Below, piece after piece: positions 33,776 to 41,760 of a DNA stretch of 64,000 bases. The notes under the pieces were generated by a model. The model ran no database searches, was not told the DNA's origin, and saw only the letters and a program-made list of their open reading frames with translations. The stretch's first letter is position 1. The number at the start of each line of letters is the position of its first letter. The stretch comes from Pseudomonadota bacterium (lineage in GTDB: Bacteria > Pseudomonadota > Gammaproteobacteria > Pseudomonadales > Pseudomonadaceae). Location of the stretch: positions 3,183 to 67,182 of the forward strand of contig JAEWGL010000091.1 of assembly GCA_023388335.1 (NCBI GenBank), written 5' to 3'. A program made the translations under genes and the position numbers.

Positions 33776-35011
33776 ATGACCCTCGCCTCAGTCGTTATCG
33801 TCGGTGCCGGCCAAGCCGGGTTCCAGGTGGCCGCGTCGCTGCGCCAGGAAGGCTATGAAGGCCGTATCACCCTGATCGGCAATGAACCCGGCCTGCCCTA
33901 CCAGCGCCCGCCACTGTCCAAGGCCTACCTGCTCGGCAAGATCCAGGAAAACAACCTGCTGTTCCGCCCGGCCGAGTTCTACACCACCCAGCGTATCGAG
34001 CTGCTGCACGACCCGGCCACCGCCATCGACCGACTCAACCGCCGCGTGGTGCTGGCTTCCGGCACCGCCCTGAGCTATGACCACCTGATACTGGCGACCG
34101 GCGCGCACAACCGCCCGCTGCCAGTGCCTGGCGCGGAGCTGGCGCAGGTGTTCGGCATCAAGACCAAGGCCGATGCCGACGCCCTGGCGCCGCTGGCCAG
34201 GCAGGCGCGCAACGTGGTGGTGATCGGCGCGGGCTTTATCGGTCTCGAGTTTGCCGCGGTGGCCGCCGCCCAGGGTGCGCAGGTGCATGTGCTGGAGCTG
34301 AGCGAGCGCCCCATGGCGCGTGCGGTATCGCGGGAAATGTCCGAGCTGTTTCGCCAGGCGCATGAGCAGTGGGGTGTGCACTTCGATTTCCGCCAAGGCC
34401 TTGGCCGCATTCTCGACGACAACGGCAAGGTGTGCGGCGTGCAAACCGCAGATGGCCGCACCCTGCCGGCTGACCTGGTGGTATTCGGGATCGGCGTCAT
34501 CCCCAATGCGCAACTGGCCACCGAGGCCGGCCTGGACATCGAGAACGGCATCAAGGTGGACGCCCACCTGCTCACCTCTGACCTACAGATTTCCGCACTC
34601 GGTGATGTGGCCAGCTTTCCATGTGTACAGAACGAAGAGCAGCACACCCGCCTCGAGTCGGTGCAGAATGCCATCGACCAGGCGCGTACCGTGGCCGCGC
34701 GCCTGATGGGCAAACCCTCGCCCTACGCCGCTCTGCCCTGGTTCTGGACCGATCAGGGCGACCTGAAGCTGCAGATCGCCGGGCTGTCCAACGGCTACGA
34801 CAGCACGGTCGTGCTCGGCTCTGCCCATGACCGGCAACTTTCGGTGCTGTGCTTTCGCAATGAGCGCTTGGTGGCGGTGGAGTCTTGCAACCGCCTGGGC
34901 GACCACATGGCCGCGCGCAAGATTCTCGCCCGCGCGCCCCGGCTGACGGCGGCTCAGGCAGCTGCGGAAGGTTTCGACCTCAAGACTTGGGAAGCGGCCA
35001 ACCGCGACTGA
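33776..35011 (+). CDS. NAD(P)H ferredoxin reductase
   Basis: A 411-residue FAD reductase of the putidaredoxin/rubredoxin reductase family: FAD motif VIVGAGQAGFQVA (7-19), NAD motif VVIGAGFIGLEFA (near 147), and the ALGDVASFP segment that closes over FAD. It feeds electrons to the ferredoxin just upstream. AAGGAG lies five bases before ATG 33776. Could also supply the DitA dioxygenase, which has no reductase gene beside it. Confidence 0.92.
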   Translation: MTLASVVIVGAGQAGFQVAASLRQEGYEGRITLIGNEPGLPYQRPPLSKAYLLGKIQENNLLFRPAEFYTTQRIELLHDPATAIDRLNRRVVLASGTALSYDHLILATGAHNRPLPVPGAELAQVFGIKTKADADALAPLARQARNVVVIGAGFIGLEFAAVAAAQGAQVHVLELSERPMARAVSREMSELFRQAHEQWGVHFDFRQGLGRILDDNGKVCGVQTADGRTLPADLVVFGIGVIPNAQLATEAGLDIENGIKVDAHLLTSDLQISALGDVASFPCVQNEEQHTRLESVQNAIDQARTVAARLMGKPSPYAALPWFWTDQGDLKLQIAGLSNGYDSTVVLGSAHDRQLSVLCFRNERLVAVESCNRLGDHMAARKILARAPRLTAAQAAAEGFDLKTWEAANRD

Positions 35012-35089
35012 CACTCCTCACCCACATCTCGCCGCGCTGTACCCCCCAGGGCCCAGTGCGGCGTTTGCGCAACCTGATGGAACGATGCA

Positions 35090-35929
35090 ATGAACAAGGT
35101 CTGGTTTGTTACTGGTGCGGGCCGCGGGTTGGGCGCCGCCATTGCCAGGGCGGCATTGGCGGACGGTGACCGTGTGGTGGTCAGTGGCCGGCGCCTGGCG
35201 CATCTGCAAGGCATGTTCGCCGAGTACGGCGACCGCGTGCTGGCGGTGCCCCTTGAAGTCAGCGATCAAGCGCAGGCACTGGCTGCCGTGGAGCAGGCCG
35301 TGGCCCGCTTCGGTCGAATCGACGTGCTGGTCAACAACGCCGGGTATGGCCAACTGGCACCCTTCGAGGACAACCTACCGAGCGATGCCGACAAGCAGTT
35401 CGCCACCAATGTGTTCGGTGTGTTCAACGTGTGCCGCGCCGTGCTGCCGGTGATGCGCGCACAACGTAGCGGCCACCTGTTCAATGTGTCGTCCATGGCC
35501 GGCGTATTGGGCATGGGAGGCGCCGCGCTATACTGCGCCTCCAAGTTCGCGGTGGAGGGGTTCTCCGAATCCCTGGCCCAGGAGGTGGCCCAGTTCGGCA
35601 TCAAGGTCACGCTGGTGGAACCCGGGGTGTTTCGCACCGACTTTCTCGATCCCAGCTCCGCCGTGTTCGGTGAACGCGGGCTGCAGGACTACGCCGCGTT
35701 CACGGCCAAGGTCAAGGCTGCGTCGGCTGCCGGCAACCATCAACAGGCCGGCAACCCTGCGAAGCTGGGCGAGGCCCTGGTGCGCCTGGCCAACACCGAC
35801 CAGCCACCGCTGCGCTACCTGGCCGGTTCCGACGCCTACGGCCAGGTCAGCGCCAAGCTCACCGGAATGCTCGCGCAGATAGAAGCCTGGCGCGAACTCT
35901 CCTGCTCTACCGATGGCGCTACTGGTTGA
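35090..35929 (+). CDS. Short-chain dehydrogenase/reductase
   Basis: A 279-residue SDR with TGAGRGLG (8-15), NNAG, Ser135, Tyr148 and Lys152 (YCASK). The catalytic triad is complete. The C-terminal extension is of the oxidoreductase type seen in 17-beta-hydroxysteroid-like SDRs. It follows the ferredoxin reductase by 78 bases and ends overlapping the convergent SnoaL-like gene by 11 bases. Substrate unknown; a ring hydroxyl is likely. Confidence 0.88.
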   Translation: MNKVWFVTGAGRGLGAAIARAALADGDRVVVSGRRLAHLQGMFAEYGDRVLAVPLEVSDQAQALAAVEQAVARFGRIDVLVNNAGYGQLAPFEDNLPSDADKQFATNVFGVFNVCRAVLPVMRAQRSGHLFNVSSMAGVLGMGGAALYCASKFAVEGFSESLAQEVAQFGIKVTLVEPGVFRTDFLDPSSAVFGERGLQDYAAFTAKVKAASAAGNHQQAGNPAKLGEALVRLANTDQPPLRYLAGSDAYGQVSAKLTGMLAQIEAWRELSCSTDGATG

Positions 35930-36269
35930 TGAAGTAACGCACGGACAACCGCCCCGCTTCGAACCGGTACAGCTCGATCGTCTCTATGCCACCGTCCTGC
36001 TCGCGAAAGGCGTTCAAGTGGTGGCACGCCGCTTCATTGCCATTGATGATGCATTGGCGCACCTCGACCCGAACCCGGGGCTGCTGTTGCGTCCACATGC
36101 CCTCCAACACTTGCCAGGCGTCATGCTGGGGCCTGCCGACATACTCGATGCTCAAGCCATTGGGCGACACGCTGCGATAGTGGGCAAAAAAGCCCTCCTT
36201 GTCGCCGCGGTTCCAGCAGTCGACCTGGCCGTGCAGAAAGTCTTCGATCACGTGTTTGTCCATTGTCAT
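35919..36269 (-). CDS. SnoaL/NTF2-like small protein
   Basis: A 116-residue alpha+beta barrel-type protein: HGQVDCWNRGDKEGFFAHY at the N terminus, then a strand-rich part ending RFEAGRLSVRYFINQ. NTF2-like folds include ketosteroid isomerases and polyketide cyclases, as well as non-enzymes. No clear Asp/Tyr isomerase pair can be assigned. It is the last gene of the second P450 operon, 13 bases after the MFS stop. Isomerisation of a ring ketone is possible but unproven. Confidence 0.7.
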   Translation of the reverse strand: MTMDKHVIEDFLHGQVDCWNRGDKEGFFAHYRSVSPNGLSIEYVGRPQHDAWQVLEGMWTQQQPRVRVEVRQCIINGNEAACHHLNAFREQDGGIETIELYRFEAGRLSVRYFINQ

Positions 36270-36282
36270 GTGAGGGTCGTCC

Positions 36283-37572
36283 CTAGGCGGTTTGTTGTTT
36301 GAGCTGACGCTGCAGCGCTTGAAATGCCGGTTCCATTCTCAGCCACAGCAAAATGCTCGGGCCGATGATGGCGCAGAAGAAGCAGCTCACCAGTACCGCC
36401 GAATAGCTGCCGTACACATCGAACAGGTGGCCGAAAAGCATCGGCACCAGGCCGGACACGATGGTGATCAGGCACAGGTGCAGGCCAAAGATGCGCGCGT
36501 AGTCCTTCAGGCCGAAGTAGCGCGCCATCAGAAACGCCGCCAGGTCGAACTCGGCGCCGGCACTGGCACCGATGCACAGGGTGGCCAGCACCAGCAGCGG
36601 TACGTGCTGCGAGCCGCCAAAAAAGAAGATTGCGCACCCCAGCGCCGGTAGCGCAAGGCTCACCGCCGCCACCAGCGACGGCGAGTAGCGGTCCAGCAGG
36701 TAACCCACCAGCAGGCGCCCGCCAATGATCGAAATGCCGAACGTACTGAAGATCTGGCTGGCCTGCTGCGCGCTCAGGCCCTTGCTTTGCAGCATCGGCA
36801 CCATGTTGGTGACCATGCCCACTGTCAACGACACCGACAGGATCAACGCGATATTGAAGCCCCAGTACTTGCCCGAGCGCAGCGCCTGCCTGAAGCTCAT
36901 ACCCGACAACGACGGCTGCGCGTGCGGCGTCGAAGAATCGACACCGGCGGCCTCGACCGGCATGCGCAACCACATCAACGACAGCGGCAGCGTGAACAGC
37001 AGCGGCATCGCCCCCAAGGCAATGAACCCGGCCTGCCAGCCATAGGCGCCGATCAGCCGTGACAGCAACGGCGGCAGGATCATCGCCATCAGCCCGGTGC
37101 CGCACAGGATCACCGCCAGGGCCAGCCCCCGGTTGCGCTCGAACCACAGGTTGACCAGTTGCGTCCAGGTGATGGCGATGGTACCGGCACACACGATCGG
37201 CATGCTGAAGAACGCCAGGTACAACCAGGCAATCGAGCCTTGGATCTGGGTGATGGCGAAGTAGCCGACGATCTGCAGCATGATCGAGACAATGGCGACC
37301 CGGCGCAGACCGTAGCGGCGATACAGCCAGCCGACCACCTGGGTAGAGATCGCCACACCGGCAAACAGAAAGGAAATCGACGCCTGCAAATCACCGCGAC
37401 TCCAGCCAAAGGCCTGTTCCAACGGAATCACCAGGGTGCCAAACGCGTAGAGCAAGGCGGCGGTGATGCTGGTGCAGATGCCGAACAGCCCCAGCAGGAC
37501 CACGCGCCAACCGCGCTTGAATTCGGAAAAATCATTGCCAGCGTGCTGGCGGTTGCGAGTATCTGTAGTCAT
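36283..37572 (-). CDS. MFS transporter (paralogue 2 of 3)
   Basis: A 429-residue 12-helix transporter with the shared signatures GASAGAEFDLAAFLMARYF and WTQLVNLWFERNRGLALAV. GGGAG precedes the ATG. It sits in the operon with the second P450, so it may serve the substrate of that P450. A paralogue of the transporters at 32152 and 61467. Confidence 0.88.
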   Translation of the reverse strand: MTTDTRNRQHAGNDFSEFKRGWRVVLLGLFGICTSITAALLYAFGTLVIPLEQAFGWSRGDLQASISFLFAGVAISTQVVGWLYRRYGLRRVAIVSIMLQIVGYFAITQIQGSIAWLYLAFFSMPIVCAGTIAITWTQLVNLWFERNRGLALAVILCGTGLMAMILPPLLSRLIGAYGWQAGFIALGAMPLLFTLPLSLMWLRMPVEAAGVDSSTPHAQPSLSGMSFRQALRSGKYWGFNIALILSVSLTVGMVTNMVPMLQSKGLSAQQASQIFSTFGISIIGGRLLVGYLLDRYSPSLVAAVSLALPALGCAIFFFGGSQHVPLLVLATLCIGASAGAEFDLAAFLMARYFGLKDYARIFGLHLCLITIVSGLVPMLFGHLFDVYGSYSAVLVSCFFCAIIGPSILLWLRMEPAFQALQRQLKQQTA

Positions 37573-37602
37573 GACATAACTCCCGGAGCAGGCGCGGCGT
37601 GG

Positions 37603-38391
37603 TTACTGGCGCTTGAGTATTTCTTCGACCTTGGGCAGCGCGACCATGGTGGCGCCACCGTCCACGAGCAGTGAGGTGCCGGTGATGTAGGACGCCTCGT
37701 TGGAAGTCAGGAAGAGCACCGCATTGGCAATGTCGGCGGACTCGCCCAGACGCCCGACCGGAAAGTGCGCCGCGAGCTTGTGTGGAAGCTCCTGCCCCAG
37801 GGTTTCCAGCATATGGTCAGTGCCGATAAGGCCGGGCTCGACTACGTTGACCAGAATGTTCATGGCACCGAATTCCACCGCCAGTCCACGAGCGAATGCA
37901 TTCATGAACGCTTTGCTGGACCCATAGGCAATCAGCCGCGGGGTGTATTTGCGGTTGGCTTCACCGGAAGAGATGAAGATCAGCCGACCCTTGTCGACTG
38001 CCTTGGAGAGATAAGGCGCGCTGTCCTTGGCCAGCCAGAACAGCGACTGGATATTGCTGCGCACGATGTGATCGAACGCGTCGTCCGGCATCTCGGCGAT
38101 CAACCCGTGACGGGTGTCGGCGGCGCAGTGCACCACGATATCCAGGCCGCCGAACTGCGCCACGCCGCCCTCGACCATTGACTTGATCGCCTCACGATCG
38201 GCGATGTCGCCGCCTACCAGGCACGCTTCGGTACCCAGCGCCCGAATCTGCTCGACGGTTTCTTCACCGTACCGTGCAGTACGTGCCGAGACCACCACGC
38301 GAGCACCTTCGCGCGCATAGGCAAGGGCAATCGCACGACCCATGCCGCGGCCCGCACCGGTAACCAGCACCACTTTGTTGCGAAATTTCAT
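37603..38391 (-). CDS. Short-chain dehydrogenase/reductase
   Basis: A 262-residue SDR with TGAGRGMG (11-18), Ser141/142, Tyr156 and Lys160 (YGSSK). The NNAG motif is HCAA. Complete catalytic residues. The leader has overlapping AATAACAA/AACAACAA motifs right before the AAGGA site. Probably oxidises an alcohol made by the second P450 in this operon. Confidence 0.88.
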   Translation of the reverse strand: MKFRNKVVLVTGAGRGMGRAIALAYAREGARVVVSARTARYGEETVEQIRALGTEACLVGGDIADREAIKSMVEGGVAQFGGLDIVVHCAADTRHGLIAEMPDDAFDHIVRSNIQSLFWLAKDSAPYLSKAVDKGRLIFISSGEANRKYTPRLIAYGSSKAFMNAFARGLAVEFGAMNILVNVVEPGLIGTDHMLETLGQELPHKLAAHFPVGRLGESADIANAVLFLTSNEASYITGTSLLVDGGATMVALPKVEEILKRQ

Positions 38392-38400
38392 CGCGGTTCC

Positions 38401-38414
38401 TTATTGTTGTTATT
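38401..38414 (-). promoter_or_regulatory. Tandem Crc/Hfq-type CA motifs
   Basis: Three overlapping matches to AAnAAnAA (minus strand) 10-23 bases upstream of the SDR start at 38391 and just before its AAGGA site. The densest such cluster in the window. Confidence 0.5.
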
Positions 38415-38437
38415 GGTCGAGGATCTTGTCCATGTGC

Positions 38438-38467
38438 GTGCGCCTGCTCGCCGGCGGGCAGGCGCAC
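38438..38467. repeat. Intercistronic hairpin
   Basis: Ten-base perfect arms GTGCGCCTGC/GCAGGCGCAC with a ten-base loop, between the unknown-function gene and the SDR gene. No T-run; likely mRNA processing or partial termination. Confidence 0.5.
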
Positions 38468-38476
38468 CCAGCAGTC

Positions 38477-39508
38477 TTACACGTCCTTGCCCGGCACGTT
38501 GCGCGCAGAGCCGTTGCGCCGGTCCGATTCACCCCAGCCGAGCCAATGCGACGGTTCGCGGGTATCGCCTACCCGGCGCCAGCGCCCTTCCTGCTGCGCC
38601 GTGATCGGGAAGCCACCGACAAAGTCGATCATCTCGCCCTTCTCGTCCGGTAGGAACTCCCATTCCTCCTTGCCTTCCAGCACGATTCGGGCGGACTTCA
38701 GGAAGTAGCTACCGTCCTTGTGCTCGGTCTGGCCTTCGATGTCGGTGGTGACCCGAACTTCGCCTTTTTCGTTGTTGAAGAAGGCATAGCCGAGGTGATC
38801 GTGACCAACCATGAACGAGCCGGTATCCCAGGTGCCGTCGGTGTACACGGTGACGAAGGACCACCAGATCACATGCTTGTTGTTGTTCACCACCAGGTCT
38901 TTCTTGAAATGGATGGCGCCGCCTTCAGCCATGTAGAACTGGTCCAGTGCCAATGCGCCCTTGACTGGTCGGCCCTCACACACGCCCGCCACATCCCACA
39001 GCTGTGAAACGTAGAAGGTGCCCCACTCCACACCCGGCAAGTACCACTGCAACCCCGGCCCAAGCAAACGCCCCTCGATATGAAACAGGCCTTCCTCCTT
39101 CCAGGTCAGGCGTTCGCTGCTGGCGGTGATTTCCCAGCCGTTGCCCGGCTCGCCCGGTTGGCTGGCCCAACGCGTGGTGTCACCCTCCAGGCTGTGCACG
39201 GGCATGGGTGTCAGCGCCTGCTTGGCCATCTTTTCGTGGTCCATGCGCAGGTTGATATTGTCGACGTGATTGTTCAGGTAGAAGAACTTGGTCGGGTTCG
39301 GCGTGCCATTGGGGGCCATCAGCGAACGAACGAAGGAGTAGATGTTGCCTTGCTCATCGCGCACCGACCCGAACGGCGAACTTTTGCTCAGGCGCAGGCC
39401 GAAAAAACCGCGCTCGGCCGACATCGAGGCACCGCTCACCTTGTGCGGGCCCACCAGTTGTTGAAAGCCGAAATCACCACGCTCAGGAATGGTTTTGAAC
39501 GTTCTCAT
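38477..39508 (-). CDS. Conserved protein of unknown function, perhaps AttH/CrtC-like
   Basis: A 343-residue soluble protein without signal peptide. It is strand-rich and aromatic, with WEITASSERLTWKEEG, GLQWYLPGVEWGTFYVSQ and LDQFYMAEGG, followed by a second half with VIWWSFVTVYTDGTWDTG and GHDHLGYAFF. The pattern recalls two-domain lipocalin-like AttH/hydroxyneurosporene-synthase proteins, but I do not recognise it firmly. It directly follows the second P450 gene by 57 bases, and its leader has an AAnAAnAA motif. It may isomerise, hydrate or bind the product of that P450. Confidence 0.7.
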   Translation of the reverse strand: MRTFKTIPERGDFGFQQLVGPHKVSGASMSAERGFFGLRLSKSSPFGSVRDEQGNIYSFVRSLMAPNGTPNPTKFFYLNNHVDNINLRMDHEKMAKQALTPMPVHSLEGDTTRWASQPGEPGNGWEITASSERLTWKEEGLFHIEGRLLGPGLQWYLPGVEWGTFYVSQLWDVAGVCEGRPVKGALALDQFYMAEGGAIHFKKDLVVNNNKHVIWWSFVTVYTDGTWDTGSFMVGHDHLGYAFFNNEKGEVRVTTDIEGQTEHKDGSYFLKSARIVLEGKEEWEFLPDEKGEMIDFVGGFPITAQQEGRWRRVGDTREPSHWLGWGESDRRNGSARNVPGKDV

Positions 39509-39565
39509 AGTGCCCTCTTTTGTTTTTGTAAGGCTGCAAAGCTGACTGCTGTGTCTAGGGCTGGC

Positions 39566-40843
39566 TCAGTCCCAGATCACTGGAAGCTTGGATACACCGC
39601 GCAGTTGCGCGCCGCCGATCACCGGCAGCGGCTGGCTGGGGTCAAGGCGCAGGTTGGGAAACAGGTCGAGGATGGCGTTGATCGCGCAACTGATCTCGAC
39701 CTTGGCGACAAATTGGCCGATGCACATGTGCGGGCCGAAGCCGAAGCCAAAGGAAGGTTTGGGCTTGCGATCGATGTCGAAGACGTCGGGAGCCTCGAAG
39801 GCGTCCTCGTCACGGTTGGCCGACACCACCATGCACTGCACGAACGAACCCTTGGGGATTTTCACGCCGTGGAACTCGACGTCCTTGGCCGTTTCGCGCA
39901 CCTTGAAGGTGGCCACCGGCTCGAAGCGAGTGGTTTCGTCCATCAGCTTGGCAATCAGGCTGCGGTCAGCCTTGACCCGCTCCAGCAAGCCCGGTGTGGT
40001 CAGCAGCAAGGTCATTACCGAGCCGAACATGCGCGTGGTGGTTTCGCCGGCAGCCGGCAGCAACGAGCGGGTAAAGGTAATGACCTCGTGGTCGTCAAGC
40101 GTGCGCCCTTCATACTCGGCGCGCAGCAGGCGGCCCACCACATCGTCGCCCTGGCTGCCTTCCTTCCTGCGTTGCACCACGACTTCAGCCAGCGCGTCAT
40201 ACAATCCCTTTACCGCGATGCCGGCCTGGCGACGCGCCTCGACCATCTTGCTCGGGTCGATCTGGTTCCCCCCCACGATAGCCAGTGCCCAGGCAGCGTA
40301 CTGCTTGTAGTTGGACGGGTCGTCGGTGGGGAACCCCATCAGTGCGTACATGATGCGAATCGGCAGCTCGAGGCCGAACTTCATCAAGTCGGCTTTTTTC
40401 GCCGGCAACATTGGTCGGATGTACTCTTCGCGGATCACCTGGTCGATCTGCGGGCGCCACTTGTTGACGGTTTCCGGCATGAACGCCGGTTGTAACAGGG
40501 CGCGCACCTTGCGGTGTTCTTCGCCGTCCATGGCCAGGATGATCAGGCCATCGAAAAACGCGCCCAGACCCTCGGCAATGAAGCCGCTGGTGTAGGTGGC
40601 GCCGTCGCGTAGCACGCTCATCACATCCTGGTACTTGAACAACGCGAAGGTCGGGCGCGTGCCCTGCTGAGTGCCCGCATTGGTCGGCACGCCGAACTGG
40701 GTGATGAAATCGCCTTCGTAGATGGGTGATTTCAACCGTTGCTCGCGGCACACCGCGTGAATGTCCAGATCGGTACCGCGGTACATTTCCGACACAGCGT
40801 TGTAGGCCGTTGCCAGGTCCAGGGCTGCACTTTGGTTGCTCAT
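39566..40843 (-). CDS. Cytochrome P450, second CYP226-like paralogue (DitU-like)
   Basis: A 425-residue P450 of the same length as the one at 10245, with the haem cysteine at the same residue (C374, FGFGFGPHMCIGQF) and long identical stretches (GFIAEGLGAFFDGLI, RFEPVATFKVR, SANRDEDAF, DIDRKPKPSFG). The I-helix reads AAGETTTR versus AASETTTR in the first. Abietane degraders carry two such P450s; this would be the ditU type (inferred). It heads an operon with the unknown protein, SDR, MFS and SnoaL genes and is divergent from a TetR gene with a palindrome between them. Confidence 0.9.
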   Translation of the reverse strand: MSNQSAALDLATAYNAVSEMYRGTDLDIHAVCREQRLKSPIYEGDFITQFGVPTNAGTQQGTRPTFALFKYQDVMSVLRDGATYTSGFIAEGLGAFFDGLIILAMDGEEHRKVRALLQPAFMPETVNKWRPQIDQVIREEYIRPMLPAKKADLMKFGLELPIRIMYALMGFPTDDPSNYKQYAAWALAIVGGNQIDPSKMVEARRQAGIAVKGLYDALAEVVVQRRKEGSQGDDVVGRLLRAEYEGRTLDDHEVITFTRSLLPAAGETTTRMFGSVMTLLLTTPGLLERVKADRSLIAKLMDETTRFEPVATFKVRETAKDVEFHGVKIPKGSFVQCMVVSANRDEDAFEAPDVFDIDRKPKPSFGFGFGPHMCIGQFVAKVEISCAINAILDLFPNLRLDPSQPLPVIGGAQLRGVSKLPVIWD

Positions 40844-40959
40844 CAGGATCTCCCGTGTTGTTTTTATTCTTGCCTGCGCGCCGATATTTCTGCGCTTTAC
40901 GAAGGATGTATCGCCTGCCAACCTATGGTATGCGCTTGCCCGTGAGCGGGTCCCCCGAT

Positions 40960-40984
40960 TCGTTTGACTCGGGGTCAAACGAAG
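40960..40984. promoter_or_regulatory. 25-bp palindrome, candidate TetR operator
   Basis: TTCGTTTGAC-N5-GTCAAACGAA, perfect ten-base arms, between the divergent P450 and TetR genes. It is 64 bases before the TetR GTG and 117 before the P450 ATG. Differs from the dit-box. Typical placement for an autoregulated TetR repressor. Confidence 0.65.
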
Positions 40985-41047
40985 GCAGTCGGGTAAATGC
41001 TTCAAGGTGTGAACAACAAGCGCCAACACCGGCATGAGGAGTCCAGG

Positions 41048-41713
41048 GTGGTAGTCAAAGCAACAGACGGTGTCGAACAGGGCAAACGCAGCACGATGAA
41101 ACGCCTGCTCACGGCTGCGCGCGTAGAGTTCGCCAAAAAAGGCCTGGCTGGGGCACGGGTGGAAGAAATAGCCCGGGAGGCCGGCGTCACCAAACAGCTG
41201 GTCTACCACTATTACGGCTCCAAGGAAGGCCTGTTCGTAGCGGTGCTGGACGAGTCGTCGAGCCACATCATGTCCGAGCTGGTGAACCTGGAGGTCGAGC
41301 AACTGCCACCGCCTGTGGCGCTGCGTGCCGTGCTCAATCACTTCTTCGACCAGTACCGGCTCGACCCCTTCCTCGGCAGCCTGGCGCTGGAGGGCATTCG
41401 CTATCACGACGCCCACGAAACACCTCGTAATCATTTCCAGGAAATGGCGCCGGCGCTGATTGCCAAGCTCGACGCCATCCTGCGCAGAGGCGCCGCCAGC
41501 GGGGATTTTCGTGCCGACATCAACCCGCGCCTGCTGCTGGCCTGTGCCTCGCTGGTGACCACGGGCTGGTTCACCAACCGCTATTCGATGTCGACCCTCG
41601 CCGGCCTGGATACCGACTCTGCCGAAGGCATGATCACCTGGCGCCAGTACTCGGCCGACTTCGTCATTGCGAGCCTGTCACTGGGCGCAGAAAAGAAAAC
41701 CGGCAGCGTCTGA
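41048..41713 (+). CDS. TetR-family regulator
   Basis: A 221-residue TetR protein with the DNA-binding helix-turn-helix VEEIAREAGVTKQLVYHYYG near residues 38-57. The C-terminal domain fits the TetR_C group of catabolic regulators. The start is taken as GTG 41048 because AGGAG lies six bases before it; the ATG at 40997 has no site. It is divergent from the second P450 operon and probably represses it through the palindrome at 40960-40984. An AACAACAA motif lies at 41012-41019. Confidence 0.85.
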   Translation: MVVKATDGVEQGKRSTMKRLLTAARVEFAKKGLAGARVEEIAREAGVTKQLVYHYYGSKEGLFVAVLDESSSHIMSELVNLEVEQLPPPVALRAVLNHFFDQYRLDPFLGSLALEGIRYHDAHETPRNHFQEMAPALIAKLDAILRRGAASGDFRADINPRLLLACASLVTTGWFTNRYSMSTLAGLDTDSAEGMITWRQYSADFVIASLSLGAEKKTGSV

Positions 41714-41732
41714 CGGCTGCCGGTTTCGTCTG
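41691..41732. terminator. Bidirectional terminator of the TetR gene and the envelope operon
   Basis: AAACCGGCAGC and GCTGCCGGTTT form an eleven-base stem that spans the TetR stop codon. On the minus strand it is followed by a TTTTCTTTT tract, so it also ends the operon finishing at 41761. Confidence 0.7.
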
Positions 41733-41760
41733 CCTGCGGCCCCTGTAGACGGGGCGCGTT

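Noticed and set aside
35919..36269. Naming the small NTF2-like protein a ketosteroid isomerase
   Set aside because: The catalytic Tyr/Asp pair could not be placed, so only the fold-level name was given.
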